Origin: Nesterenkonia lacusekhoensis
GTDB taxonomy: Bacteria > Actinomycetota > Actinomycetes > Actinomycetales > Micrococcaceae
Assembly (NCBI RefSeq): GCF_017876395.1
Contig: NZ_JAGINX010000001.1
Span: 1,054,001-1,118,000, forward strand
Direction: 5' to 3'
DNA: 64,000 nt
Below are positions 1-7,616 of the stretch, piece after piece. The translations under genes and the position numbers were made by a program. The stretch's first letter is position 1, and every line of letters begins with the position of its first letter. Under the pieces are notes generated by a model. The model ran no database searches, was not told the DNA's origin, and saw nothing but the letters and a program-made list of their open reading frames with translations.

Positions 1-439
1 CGGAGGCCGAGACCAGCGGGACCACCTGGCTGGTTCGGCATTCGAAGACCGCCTGAGCCTGGGCCACATGCGGGACCGCCACCACGCGGGAGGCCGCAGG
101 GGTCAGACCAGCCAGTGCGAACTCGTCCTGATCCGGCGGGACGGCCGCTGAGGTGGCATTCATCTGTTCGCCCAGATCCGCGCTGGCCAGGTTCCAGCAG
201 AACTCCCCGGTGGACTCGGCGTTGAACACGCTGTCCTTGGGGCCGTTGCCGGCGAATCCGATGATCGGCGGCTCATAGTTGAAGGCGTTGAAGAAGCTGA
301 AGGGCGCCAGATTCAGCACCCCCTGCCGGCTCTGTGAGGAGATCCAGCCGATGGGCCGGGGAGCGATGATGGCGTTGAACGGCGAATGCGGCAGCCCGTG
401 CCCCTGGGCCGGCTCATAGAAATGATGCTCAGCGATCAT
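1..439 (-). CDS. Flavin reductase-like domain protein (cut at window edge)
   Basis: The first 146 codons of a gene running off the left edge. The N-terminus reads MIAEHHFYEP, followed by INAP-like FNAIIAPRPIGWISS and LAPFSFFNAFNYEPP. The IAPRPIGWIS and N-LAPFSFF pattern is typical of the FMN-binding split-barrel family (flavin reductase-like, DIM6/NTAB type), which binds FMN and reduces flavin or acts as an oxygenase partner. A strong Shine-Dalgarno GAGGAGG lies just upstream of the ATG. It diverges from the LOG-family gene with 65 bp between the start codons. The substrate cannot be told, and the C-terminal half lies outside the window. Confidence 0.8.
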   Translation of the reverse strand, partial: MIAEHHFYEPAQGHGLPHSPFNAIIAPRPIGWISSQSRQGVLNLAPFSFFNAFNYEPPIIGFAGNGPKDSVFNAESTGEFCWNLASADLGEQMNATSAAVPPDQDEFALAGLTPAASRVVAVPHVAQAQAVFECRTSQVVPLVSAS

Positions 440-504
440 CAGTCCTCCTCGGTCTCGACAGCCCTCGCGCCAGTCTTGCAGAGTCTGCCCGATAGGATCG
501 GTCC

Positions 505-1068
505 ATGAGCGAAATCTCCCATCTGACCGTGTTCACCGGATCGGCCACCGGAGCAGATCTCGGATACCAGAGGGAAGTGCGCCGGTTGGGGACGCAGCTG
601 GCCCATGAAAGGATCGGCGTCGTCTTCGGCGGAGGCCGGGTGGGGCTGATGGGCCACATCGCTGATGCCGCGCTGGAGGCCGGGGGAGAGGCACACGGGG
701 TCATCCCCGATGTGCTGGTCGAGCGTGAGGTCGCACACCCCGGGCTGACTCGCCTGGACGTCGTCGCCGATATGCACGAACGCAAGAGGCGCATGGCCGA
801 GCATGGGGACGCCTTCATCGCGCTGCCCGGGGGAATGGGTACGCTGGAGGAGTTCTTCGAGGCCTGGACCTGGCAGTATCTCAACATCCACCACAAGCCG
901 GTGGGGCTCTACAACATCGGCGGCTTCTGGGACCCGTTGCTGGCGATGGTCGATCACATGGTCGCCGAAGGTTTCATGGCCGAGTGGCGCCGGGACGCCT
1001 TGGTGGTCTCCGACGAGCCGCAGGAGCTGATCGCTGCGCTGCGGGCCTGGTCCCTGCCTCAGGAGTAG
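505..1068 (+). CDS. LOG-family protein (TIGR00730; cytokinin riboside 5'-monophosphate phosphoribohydrolase-like)
   Basis: A 187-residue Rossmann-like protein carrying the family motif PGGMGTLEEF (about residues 109-118) and the upstream GGGRVGLMG nucleotide-binding loop (about 37-45). Members hydrolyse nucleoside 5'-monophosphates such as cytokinin ribotides to base plus ribose 5-phosphate. Many bacterial members have unknown physiological substrates. The start codon has no Shine-Dalgarno sequence. Instead TAGGAT (493-498) ends 6 nt before the ATG, consistent with a leaderless transcript. The length matches the family. The hydrolase function is inferred from the family only. Confidence 0.88.
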   Translation: MSEISHLTVFTGSATGADLGYQREVRRLGTQLAHERIGVVFGGGRVGLMGHIADAALEAGGEAHGVIPDVLVEREVAHPGLTRLDVVADMHERKRRMAEHGDAFIALPGGMGTLEEFFEAWTWQYLNIHHKPVGLYNIGGFWDPLLAMVDHMVAEGFMAEWRRDALVVSDEPQELIAALRAWSLPQE

Positions 1069-1156
1069 ATGCCGCCTGCGCGGTGTGCCCCCGGTACACT
1101 GGGCAGGTTGCCGTCCGGCAGACATCCCCGAAAGCTCTGAGAGGTTCTGCGTTTCC

Positions 1157-2755
1157 GTGATCACTGTGTCCGACCTTGAGCTGCGCGTCGGTGCGCGTCT
1201 GCTCATGGACGAGGTCTCTTTCCGCATCGACTCCGGGGACAAGATCGGGCTGGTCGGGCGCAACGGCGCCGGCAAGACGACGATGACCAAGGTCCTGGCC
1301 GGTGAGTCCGCCCCGACGGCAGGCACGGTGGAGCGCCGCGGAGAGATCGGCTATCTTCCGCAGGATCCTCGTGTGGAGAACATGGAGCAGCTGGCCCGGG
1401 ATCGGATCCTCTCGGCGCGCGGCATGGATGAGGTCGTGGCCGAGATGCGTCAGGCCGAGCAGGACATGGCTGGCGACGATGAGGCCCTGCGGGACAAGGC
1501 CATGAAGCGCTACTCCGGTCTGGAGGCCCGCTTCACCGCAGCCGGAGGCTATGCCGCCGAATCTGAGGCGGCGACGATCTGCGCGAATCTGGACCTGCCC
1601 GAACGCATCCTCGTCCAGCCGCTGAAGACGCTCTCCGGGGGCCAGCGGCGGCGTGTGGAGCTGGCGCGCATCCTGTTCTCCGACGCCGACACCCTGCTGC
1701 TGGATGAGCCCACCAACCACCTCGACGCCGACTCCATCGCCTGGTTGCGCGAGCACCTGCGGACCTTCCCCGGCGGGGTGCTGATGATCTCCCACGACGT
1801 CGACCTCATCGAGGAGACGGTCAACAAGGTCCTCTACCTGGATGCCAACCGGCAGACGGTGGACACCTACAACATGGGATGGAAGAAGTACCTGATCCAG
1901 CGGGAGCAGGACGAAGCTCGACGCAGGCGTGAGTTCGCCAACGCGGAGAAGAAGGCCTCCCAGCTGCGTCAGCAGGCGGAGAAGATGAAGGCCACCGCCA
2001 CCAAGGCCACGGCGGCTCAGTCCATGCTCAAGCGTGCCGAGCGCATGATGCGCGGCCTGGAGGGGGAACGACAGGAGGACAAGGTGGCCAACATCCGCTT
2101 CCCCAAGCCTCAGGCCTGCGGCAAGACCCCGCTCATGGCGGAGGGCATCTCCAAGTCCTACGGATCTCTGGAGATCTTCACCGGGCTCGACCTGGCCATC
2201 GATCGCGGCTCGCGGGTGGTCATCCTCGGCTACAACGGTGCCGGAAAGACCACCCTGATGAAGCTGCTGGCCGGTGTCACCGAATCGGACACGGGCGGGG
2301 TCATCCATGGCCACGGCCTGAAGCTGGGCTACTTCGCCCAGGAGCACGACACGCTGGACACTGAGCAGTCGGTGCTGGCGAATATGAAGTCGGCCGCGCC
2401 CTTCCTCAACGACACCGACCAGCGGAAGATCCTGGGATCGTTCCTCTTCACCGGTGACGAGGTGGACAAGCCGGCCTCCGTGCTCTCCGGCGGTGAGAAG
2501 ACACGTCTGGCGCTGGCCACCTTGGTCGCATCACAGGCGAACGTGCTGCTGCTGGATGAGCCGACCAACAACTTGGACCCCGCCTCGCGGGAGGAGATCC
2601 TGGCCGCCCTGCGCACCTATGAGGGTGCCGTGGTGCTCATCTCTCATGACCCGGGCGCTGTGGAGGCACTCGCTCCCGAGCGGGTCCTGCTGCTGCCCGA
2701 CGGTATCGAGGACCTGTATACCCAGGAGTACGAGGACCTCATCACCCTGGAGTGA
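1157..2755 (+). CDS. ABC-F family ATP-binding cassette ATPase
   Basis: A soluble protein with two ABC domains and no membrane segment. Domain 1 has Walker A GRNGAGKTT (about residues 34-42), signature LSGGQRRR and Walker B LLLDEPTNHLD. Domain 2 has GYNGAGKTT, LSGGEKTR and LLLDEPTNNLD. Between them is a charged, Lys/Arg/Ala-rich linker of the ABC-F type (about 230-320). ABC-F proteins act on the ribosome, relieving stalls or protecting against antibiotics. The frame is open to 1085, but the conserved N-terminus (VITVSDLELR) starts at GTG 1157, giving 533 residues. A possible -10 TACACT lies at about 1092. A second ABC-F protein, EttA, is encoded at 60324. The specific role of this one is unknown. 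Confidence 0.88.
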   Translation: MITVSDLELRVGARLLMDEVSFRIDSGDKIGLVGRNGAGKTTMTKVLAGESAPTAGTVERRGEIGYLPQDPRVENMEQLARDRILSARGMDEVVAEMRQAEQDMAGDDEALRDKAMKRYSGLEARFTAAGGYAAESEAATICANLDLPERILVQPLKTLSGGQRRRVELARILFSDADTLLLDEPTNHLDADSIAWLREHLRTFPGGVLMISHDVDLIEETVNKVLYLDANRQTVDTYNMGWKKYLIQREQDEARRRREFANAEKKASQLRQQAEKMKATATKATAAQSMLKRAERMMRGLEGERQEDKVANIRFPKPQACGKTPLMAEGISKSYGSLEIFTGLDLAIDRGSRVVILGYNGAGKTTLMKLLAGVTESDTGGVIHGHGLKLGYFAQEHDTLDTEQSVLANMKSAAPFLNDTDQRKILGSFLFTGDEVDKPASVLSGGEKTRLALATLVASQANVLLLDEPTNNLDPASREEILAALRTYEGAVVLISHDPGAVEALAPERVLLLPDGIEDLYTQEYEDLITLE

Positions 2756-2806
2756 TGAGCTCGGAACGCCTGGAGTGATCGGCCGGACCGATCTGTGCTC
2801 AGTGAG

Positions 2807-2855
2807 AGCCCTGGGGTGAGGCAGCAAGGCTGGCCTGCTGCCTCACCCCAGGGCT
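2807..2855. terminator. Perfect 20-bp stem-loop, bidirectional terminator
   Basis: Positions 2807-2826 (AGCCCTGGGGTGAGGCAGCA) pair perfectly with 2836-2855 around a 9-nt loop. The element lies between the 3' ends of two convergent genes (ABC-F ending at 2755, SDR ending at 2877), so it can stop transcription from both sides. No long T-tract follows, as is usual in high-GC actinobacteria. Confidence 0.88.
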
Positions 2856-2876
2856 GGCTTCACCTCGGGTCCGGCC

Positions 2877-3647
2877 TCAGCCGTTGGCGGCGAGGAAGTC
2901 TTCGGCACCGCCGACCAGTTCGGTGTGGACCTGCTCCAGGTCCTCGCGGCCGACCAGCTGTGCGATCTCGGCGGCGAACTCCTCCACGGAGTAGAGCTTG
3001 CCGGCAGCCTCGCGGCGTGCCTCGATGGCTCCGGGCTCGGCGCGGTTGAGCAGCGTGGCTGTGATGGTGCCTTCGATCATGTCTCCGGAGACCACAGTGA
3101 GCCGGATGCCCTTCTCCGCGAGCTCGGGGGCCATCTCCCGCAGCGCGTCCTCACCGGCACGCTTGGAGCGGGCCACCGGCTCGTAGGCGTCCATGGTGGC
3201 GGTCTGGTTGATGAAGTGCGCCTGGTGGCTGGTCACGAAGACGATCTGTGAGCCGGAGGGCATGACCTCGACGGCGGCGCGCGCCATCTGCACCTGGGCA
3301 TCGCGGTTGAGCTTGAGCGCATATTCCTCGCCGCGGTCGGTCTCCATGCCGCCGGAGGCGTTGAGGATGAGCAGGTCCAACGAGCCGAAGTTCTCCACGG
3401 CGGCGGCGACCAGGGCCTTCGTACCTTCAGCCTCGGTCAGATCAGCACCGACGGCCACGGCACGGCCGCCGACCTCCTCGATGCTCTGTGCCACCTTCTG
3501 CGCCCGCGGAGCCTTGGCACGATAGTTCACCACGACGCCGGCGCCGCGGGCGCCGAGCAGCTGTGCGGTGGCCGCGCCGATGCCGCGGGAGGAGCCGGTG
3601 ATGATCGCGCCCTTGCCGGCGAGATCCTTCTGGGGAGTGTCAGTCAT
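2877..3647 (-). CDS. SDR family oxidoreductase with non-canonical active site
   Basis: A 256-residue Rossmann-fold protein. The cofactor loop TGSSRGIGAA is at about residues 17-26 and the NAD(P)-stabilising LILNASGG at about 95-102, both classical SDR features. A serine is present in FVTSHQ, but the catalytic Y-x3-K is not: the region reads DAYEPVARSKRAG, with Tyr and Lys seven residues apart. Reductase activity should therefore not be assumed from homology alone. It lies 37 bp downstream of fabG on the same strand and is probably co-transcribed, which suggests an acyl-chain or related substrate. An AAGGA ribosome site precedes the ATG. Confidence 0.83.
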   Translation of the reverse strand: MTDTPQKDLAGKGAIITGSSRGIGAATAQLLGARGAGVVVNYRAKAPRAQKVAQSIEEVGGRAVAVGADLTEAEGTKALVAAAVENFGSLDLLILNASGGMETDRGEEYALKLNRDAQVQMARAAVEVMPSGSQIVFVTSHQAHFINQTATMDAYEPVARSKRAGEDALREMAPELAEKGIRLTVVSGDMIEGTITATLLNRAEPGAIEARREAAGKLYSVEEFAAEIAQLVGREDLEQVHTELVGGAEDFLAANG

Positions 3648-3684
3648 CGCTCATTCCTTCTGTTCGTCGGTAAAGGGCAGGCCC

Positions 3685-4437
<753 letters not shown>

Positions 4438-4524
4438 TCAGAGAGGCGGTGACCGTCGCGTCACAACCTCTGTGCCCATGTCGGTCTTCTACCTTCCGTA
4501 GAAGATCGGACGTAGACTGGGGCG

Positions 4525-4956
4525 GTGGCACGACACGGCGACGAGGTGCACTCGATCACTGATGCCCCACAGCGGCACAGTGAGGAACAGCATGCCCGCA
4601 TGCTCCGCTACGCCTGCTCCCAGGGCATCCGGATGCTCTGCTTCATCCTTGCCGCGGTCATCGCCATCGTCTGGCAGAGCTGGTGGTCCATGGCCTTCGT
4701 GGTCGCGGCCATGATCCTGCCCTATGTCGCGGTGGTCGATGCCAATGCCGGCGGCGACCGCTACACCCGCGGTCGCCAGGCCGATGACGTCGACCCGCAG
4801 GCACGCCTGAGCACTGGCCCGGAGGAGCCCGCAGAGGCGTCCCCGTGGTGGGAGCCCCAGGAGCAGGCAGACCCGAGCGACGACACAGGCCCCGGCGCCG
4901 CGGACACCGTCATCGAGGGCGAGATCGTCAGCGACGACGCCGATGGTGACCGCTGA
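4525..4956 (+). CDS. DUF3099 family membrane protein
   Basis: A small protein of 143 residues with two adjacent hydrophobic segments (about residues 36-52 and 55-72) followed by an acidic C-terminal tail rich in Glu, Asp and Pro. The N-terminal ITDAPQRHSEEQHARM and the paired helices fit the actinobacterial family DUF3099, whose function is unknown. Start is GTG at 4525. TAGACT (4513-4518) ends 6 nt upstream and there is no Shine-Dalgarno sequence, so a leaderless mRNA is likely. It is the first gene of a tight set with the Cys-His protein and SURF1. Confidence 0.8.
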   Translation: MARHGDEVHSITDAPQRHSEEQHARMLRYACSQGIRMLCFILAAVIAIVWQSWWSMAFVVAAMILPYVAVVDANAGGDRYTRGRQADDVDPQARLSTGPEEPAEASPWWEPQEQADPSDDTGPGAADTVIEGEIVSDDADGDR

Positions 4957-4979
4957 ACTCTCTGAGAGAATAGGACACG

Positions 4980-5225
4980 ATGGATCTCCTCAGCTCACTC
5001 GGCGACAGCACGGGCAGCCCCGGCCCGGACGTTCCCCAGTGCTCACGCAAAGGCTGCCGTGCCGATGCCGTCTGGCAGATCCTCTGGAACAACCCCAAGA
5101 TCCACGACGCTGAGCGGCGCAAAGTCTGGCTGGCCTGTGAGGAGCACCGCGGCTGGCTGGAGAACTTCCTGCAGCAGCGTCTGTTCTGGCGCAGCACGGA
5201 GCCGCTGGAGGACACTGAGGCATGA
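4980..5225 (+). CDS. Small Cys/His protein of unknown function, coupled to SURF1
   Basis: An 81-residue protein whose four candidate metal ligands are spaced like a small zinc site: C21 and C26 (CSRKGC), C53 and H56 (CEEH). The middle is rich in Trp and charged residues, and there is no signal peptide. The stop codon overlaps the ATG of the SURF1 gene (ATGA at 5222-5225), so the two are probably translationally coupled. An AGGA ribosome site lies 5 nt before the ATG. I do not recognise a function. The context hints at cytochrome oxidase assembly, but that is inference only. Confidence 0.75.
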   Translation: MDLLSSLGDSTGSPGPDVPQCSRKGCRADAVWQILWNNPKIHDAERRKVWLACEEHRGWLENFLQQRLFWRSTEPLEDTEA

Positions 5226-6130
5226 AGCAGCGCTATTCCTTCCTGCTCAGCCCCACGTGGCTGGGGTGGCTCGCCGTCTGTGCCCTGTTCCTGGTCGCCT
5301 GCATCTTCCTGGGCCAGTGGCAGATGGACCGCCGCGACCAGGCACTGGAGGAGATCAATCGCGTGGTCCACAACTATGACGAGGACCCCGTGCCCTACTC
5401 AGAGGTCCGTGGGCTCTTCGTGGACACCGACGAGGAGGACGAGTGGACGGTGGCTGAGGCCACCGGCGAGTACCGCGCGGAGGACATGCTGCTGGTCCGC
5501 AACCGCGGCCACGGCGGTGCGGTCGGCTACGAGCAGCTGGTGCCCTTCGAGATCACCCAGGGCGAGGCTGCCGGCGACGTGCTCATCATCAGCCGGGGGT
5601 GGCTGGCCACCCACAGCGAGGACGGCGGCCGCCCCGCCACGCTGCCTGAGCCTCCTCAGGGCGAGGTCGACGTCGTCTGGCGGCTGAAACCGGGGGAGCC
5701 GGCCATCGATCGTGACGCTCCCGAGGGTCAGCTGGCCTCGGTGGACATCGCCGAGTATGAGGATGAGGTCGGCTACGAACTCATCCCAGGCGCGTACGGT
5801 CTGATGGCCGAGGAGTCCCCGGCCCCCGAGGAGGCCCCGCAGCAGCTGGCGCGCCCGGCGCTGGATGAGGGCCCGCATCTGGCCTACTCCATGCAGTGGG
5901 TGGCCTTCGGGCTCCTGGGCTTCGTGGGCTGGGGCTACGCCGCCCGACTGCAGGCGCGCAACAACGACCTGGAGCTGCTGGACACAGATGACGACGCTCG
6001 GCACAGCGCCTCAGGCGCGTCCAAGCAGGAACGTCTGCGGGAGGCCAAGCGGATCCATCGCCTGCGCTCCGGCAGGCTCAGCGATGAAGACATGGAAGAC
6101 GCCTGGGTGGAGGAGCAGCTCAGCCGGTAG
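5222..6130 (+). CDS. SURF1-family cytochrome c oxidase assembly protein
   Basis: A 302-residue membrane protein with the SURF1 layout: a transmembrane helix at about residues 12-31 ending in LGQWQMDRR, a large extracytoplasmic domain with the conserved LVRNRG and ISRGWL motifs, and a second helix at about 222-242 (YSMQWVAFGLLGF). SURF1/Shy1 proteins help insert heme a into subunit I of aa3-type oxidase. The extracytoplasmic domain is unusually acidic, and a charged cytoplasmic tail of about 55 residues follows the second helix. Translation is coupled to the preceding small Cys/His protein. Confidence 0.9.
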   Translation: MKQRYSFLLSPTWLGWLAVCALFLVACIFLGQWQMDRRDQALEEINRVVHNYDEDPVPYSEVRGLFVDTDEEDEWTVAEATGEYRAEDMLLVRNRGHGGAVGYEQLVPFEITQGEAAGDVLIISRGWLATHSEDGGRPATLPEPPQGEVDVVWRLKPGEPAIDRDAPEGQLASVDIAEYEDEVGYELIPGAYGLMAEESPAPEEAPQQLARPALDEGPHLAYSMQWVAFGLLGFVGWGYAARLQARNNDLELLDTDDDARHSASGASKQERLREAKRIHRLRSGRLSDEDMEDAWVEEQLSR

Positions 6131-6154
6131 GGGATCTCTGCAGCTCCGTCCGCC

Positions 6155-7138
6155 TCACAGCGTCATCAGCAGCCCGGTGGGCACCAGCAGCAGGGCGGCC
6201 GCGCAGAGGAGCACCCCGGAGACGGCAGCCCGCCCCAGAGGCTTCGGCGGCATGATCAGCCGCTTGAGGCGCACACCGGTGATCAGCCTGGAGGAGTGCT
6301 GGCCCAGGTCGGCCTCGGTGGATTCGCCCTCGGGGGAGCTCAGCGCCAGTGAGCGCAGGAGGTCCTCGCGCGAGTGGTGACGCAGCGCCCCGTCATCGGC
6401 GAGCATCTCGGTCAGCTCCAGCACAGCTTCGCGCCCGTAGCGCGCAGTCGGCAGCCAGGGCAGTGCGCGGTACCAGGCGTCGAAGGCCATGGTCAGCAGA
6501 TGGTGACGCTGCTGCAGGTGGGTGCGTTCATGGGCGACGACGGCGGCCAGCTCCTGCTCCGAGAGCTGATCCAGCAGTCCGCGCGAGATCACGGTGACCG
6601 AGCCGGCATGTGTGCGTCCGGGCAGGCAGTAGGCGAGGGGGGCCTGGTGCTCGATCACATGAGCATCGTCCAGCTGATCACCCAGCCCGGTGTGTCGGCC
6701 CAGGTCGGCCCCGGGGGAGCCGTCCACCGGAGTGGAGAGCAGGCGCACCAGATCGCGGTGCCGGCGTCGGGATGCGAGCACACGCATATAGGTGCGCAGT
6801 AGGGTCAGCAGCAGGTGGGCACCGATGACCACGCTGAAGCATAGGGCGAAGATATGGGTGGGATGGACGTCGCGTTCGCCCAGGGCGGTGTAGTCTTCGG
6901 CGAACATCAGCCGGATCACCTCTGCCACAGCCTGGGGCAGGGACCCTCCGAAGGGCGCCAGTCCATAGGTCATCGGAGCGCCCACGATGGAGAGGCCGCC
7001 GGCCAACGCGATGGCCTGCCACAGAAGCATGGCGGACCAGGGTGACTGGGACCGGAAGCGGGCGGTGCTCAGCATCCGCGGGACCGGTACGGCCAGCAGG
7101 AAGGCGAGCAGCGCCAGGAAGAGGGCGAGGAACTCCAC
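6155..7138 (-). CDS. M56-family (BlaR1-like) membrane metallopeptidase
   Basis: A 327-residue integral membrane protein with about four hydrophobic segments (about 1-20, 36-58, 92-115 and 302-325). A cytoplasmic loop carries the zinc protease motif HERTH (203-207). M56 peptidases cleave BlaI/MecI repressors. This one lacks the C-terminal penicillin-sensor domain of BlaR1, so its signal is unknown. It lies downstream of a blaI-type gene, the usual pairing. Start is GTG at 7138, with TAGGAT (minus strand of 7145-7150) ending 6 nt upstream, which suggests its own leaderless promoter in addition to any read-through. Confidence 0.87.
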   Translation of the reverse strand: MEFLALFLALLAFLLAVPVPRMLSTARFRSQSPWSAMLLWQAIALAGGLSIVGAPMTYGLAPFGGSLPQAVAEVIRLMFAEDYTALGERDVHPTHIFALCFSVVIGAHLLLTLLRTYMRVLASRRRHRDLVRLLSTPVDGSPGADLGRHTGLGDQLDDAHVIEHQAPLAYCLPGRTHAGSVTVISRGLLDQLSEQELAAVVAHERTHLQQRHHLLTMAFDAWYRALPWLPTARYGREAVLELTEMLADDGALRHHSREDLLRSLALSSPEGESTEADLGQHSSRLITGVRLKRLIMPPKPLGRAAVSGVLLCAAALLLVPTGLLMTL

Positions 7139-7204
7139 CGGACCATCCTACGGGTGGGTGCGGCACGGCTCTGCCGCGGCGCGGGTGCTCAGCGGGGCAG
7201 GCGA

Positions 7205-7543
7205 CTACTTGAGGATGCGGCGCAGCCCGGCGGCCTCATCCTCGGAGATGCCGCCGATGAAGCGGGCGAGCACGGCCTCGCGGTCGGAGGCGGTGCCGAG
7301 GACTTCGTTCAGCATCTCCACTGTGTGCTCCTCGCGGGAGGCGGTGGCGGTGTAGCGATGGGGGCGGCTGGAACGCTCGCGGCGGACCAGTCCCTTCTTC
7401 TCGAGCCGGGAGAGGACGGTGAGCACAGTGGTGACCGCCAGGTCTTCGCCCAGCTGGTCCCGGACGTCATTGGCGCTGAGTGGAGAATCGCCCTCCCACA
7501 GCAGGCTCATGACGGAACGCTCGAGATCTCCAAGTGTGGCCAT
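7205..7543 (-). CDS. BlaI/MecI/CopY-family transcriptional repressor
   Basis: A 112-residue winged-helix protein of the usual length for the family. The N-terminus (LGDLERSVMSLLWEG) and the recognition region (AVTTVLTVLSRLEKKGLV) are characteristic, and the C-terminal part forms the dimerisation helices that M56 proteases cleave. It is paired with the M56 gene downstream. A TATCGT hexamer ends 6 nt before the ATG, and an AGGAG lies further upstream. A palindrome at 7577-7589, at the expected -35 position, is a candidate autoregulatory operator. No beta-lactamase gene is in the window, so the regulon is unknown. Confidence 0.9.
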   Translation of the reverse strand: MATLGDLERSVMSLLWEGDSPLSANDVRDQLGEDLAVTTVLTVLSRLEKKGLVRRERSSRPHRYTATASREEHTVEMLNEVLGTASDREAVLARFIGGISEDEAAGLRRILK

Positions 7544-7576
7544 GTCACTACGATACTCCTGGTGAGGCCCCGACTT

Positions 7577-7589
7577 CTACATTGTGTAG
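7577..7589. promoter_or_regulatory. Candidate BlaI-type operator
   Basis: CTACA-TTG-TGTAG is a 5-bp-arm palindrome 34-46 bp upstream of the blaI-type start codon. TACA/TGTA half-sites are what BlaI/MecI repressors recognise. If transcription starts at the ATG, this site covers the -35 region, which fits autorepression. This is inferred from position and motif only. Confidence 0.55.
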
Positions 7590-7616
7590 TAGGACCGTGT
7601 CACAATGTGGCGCGCC

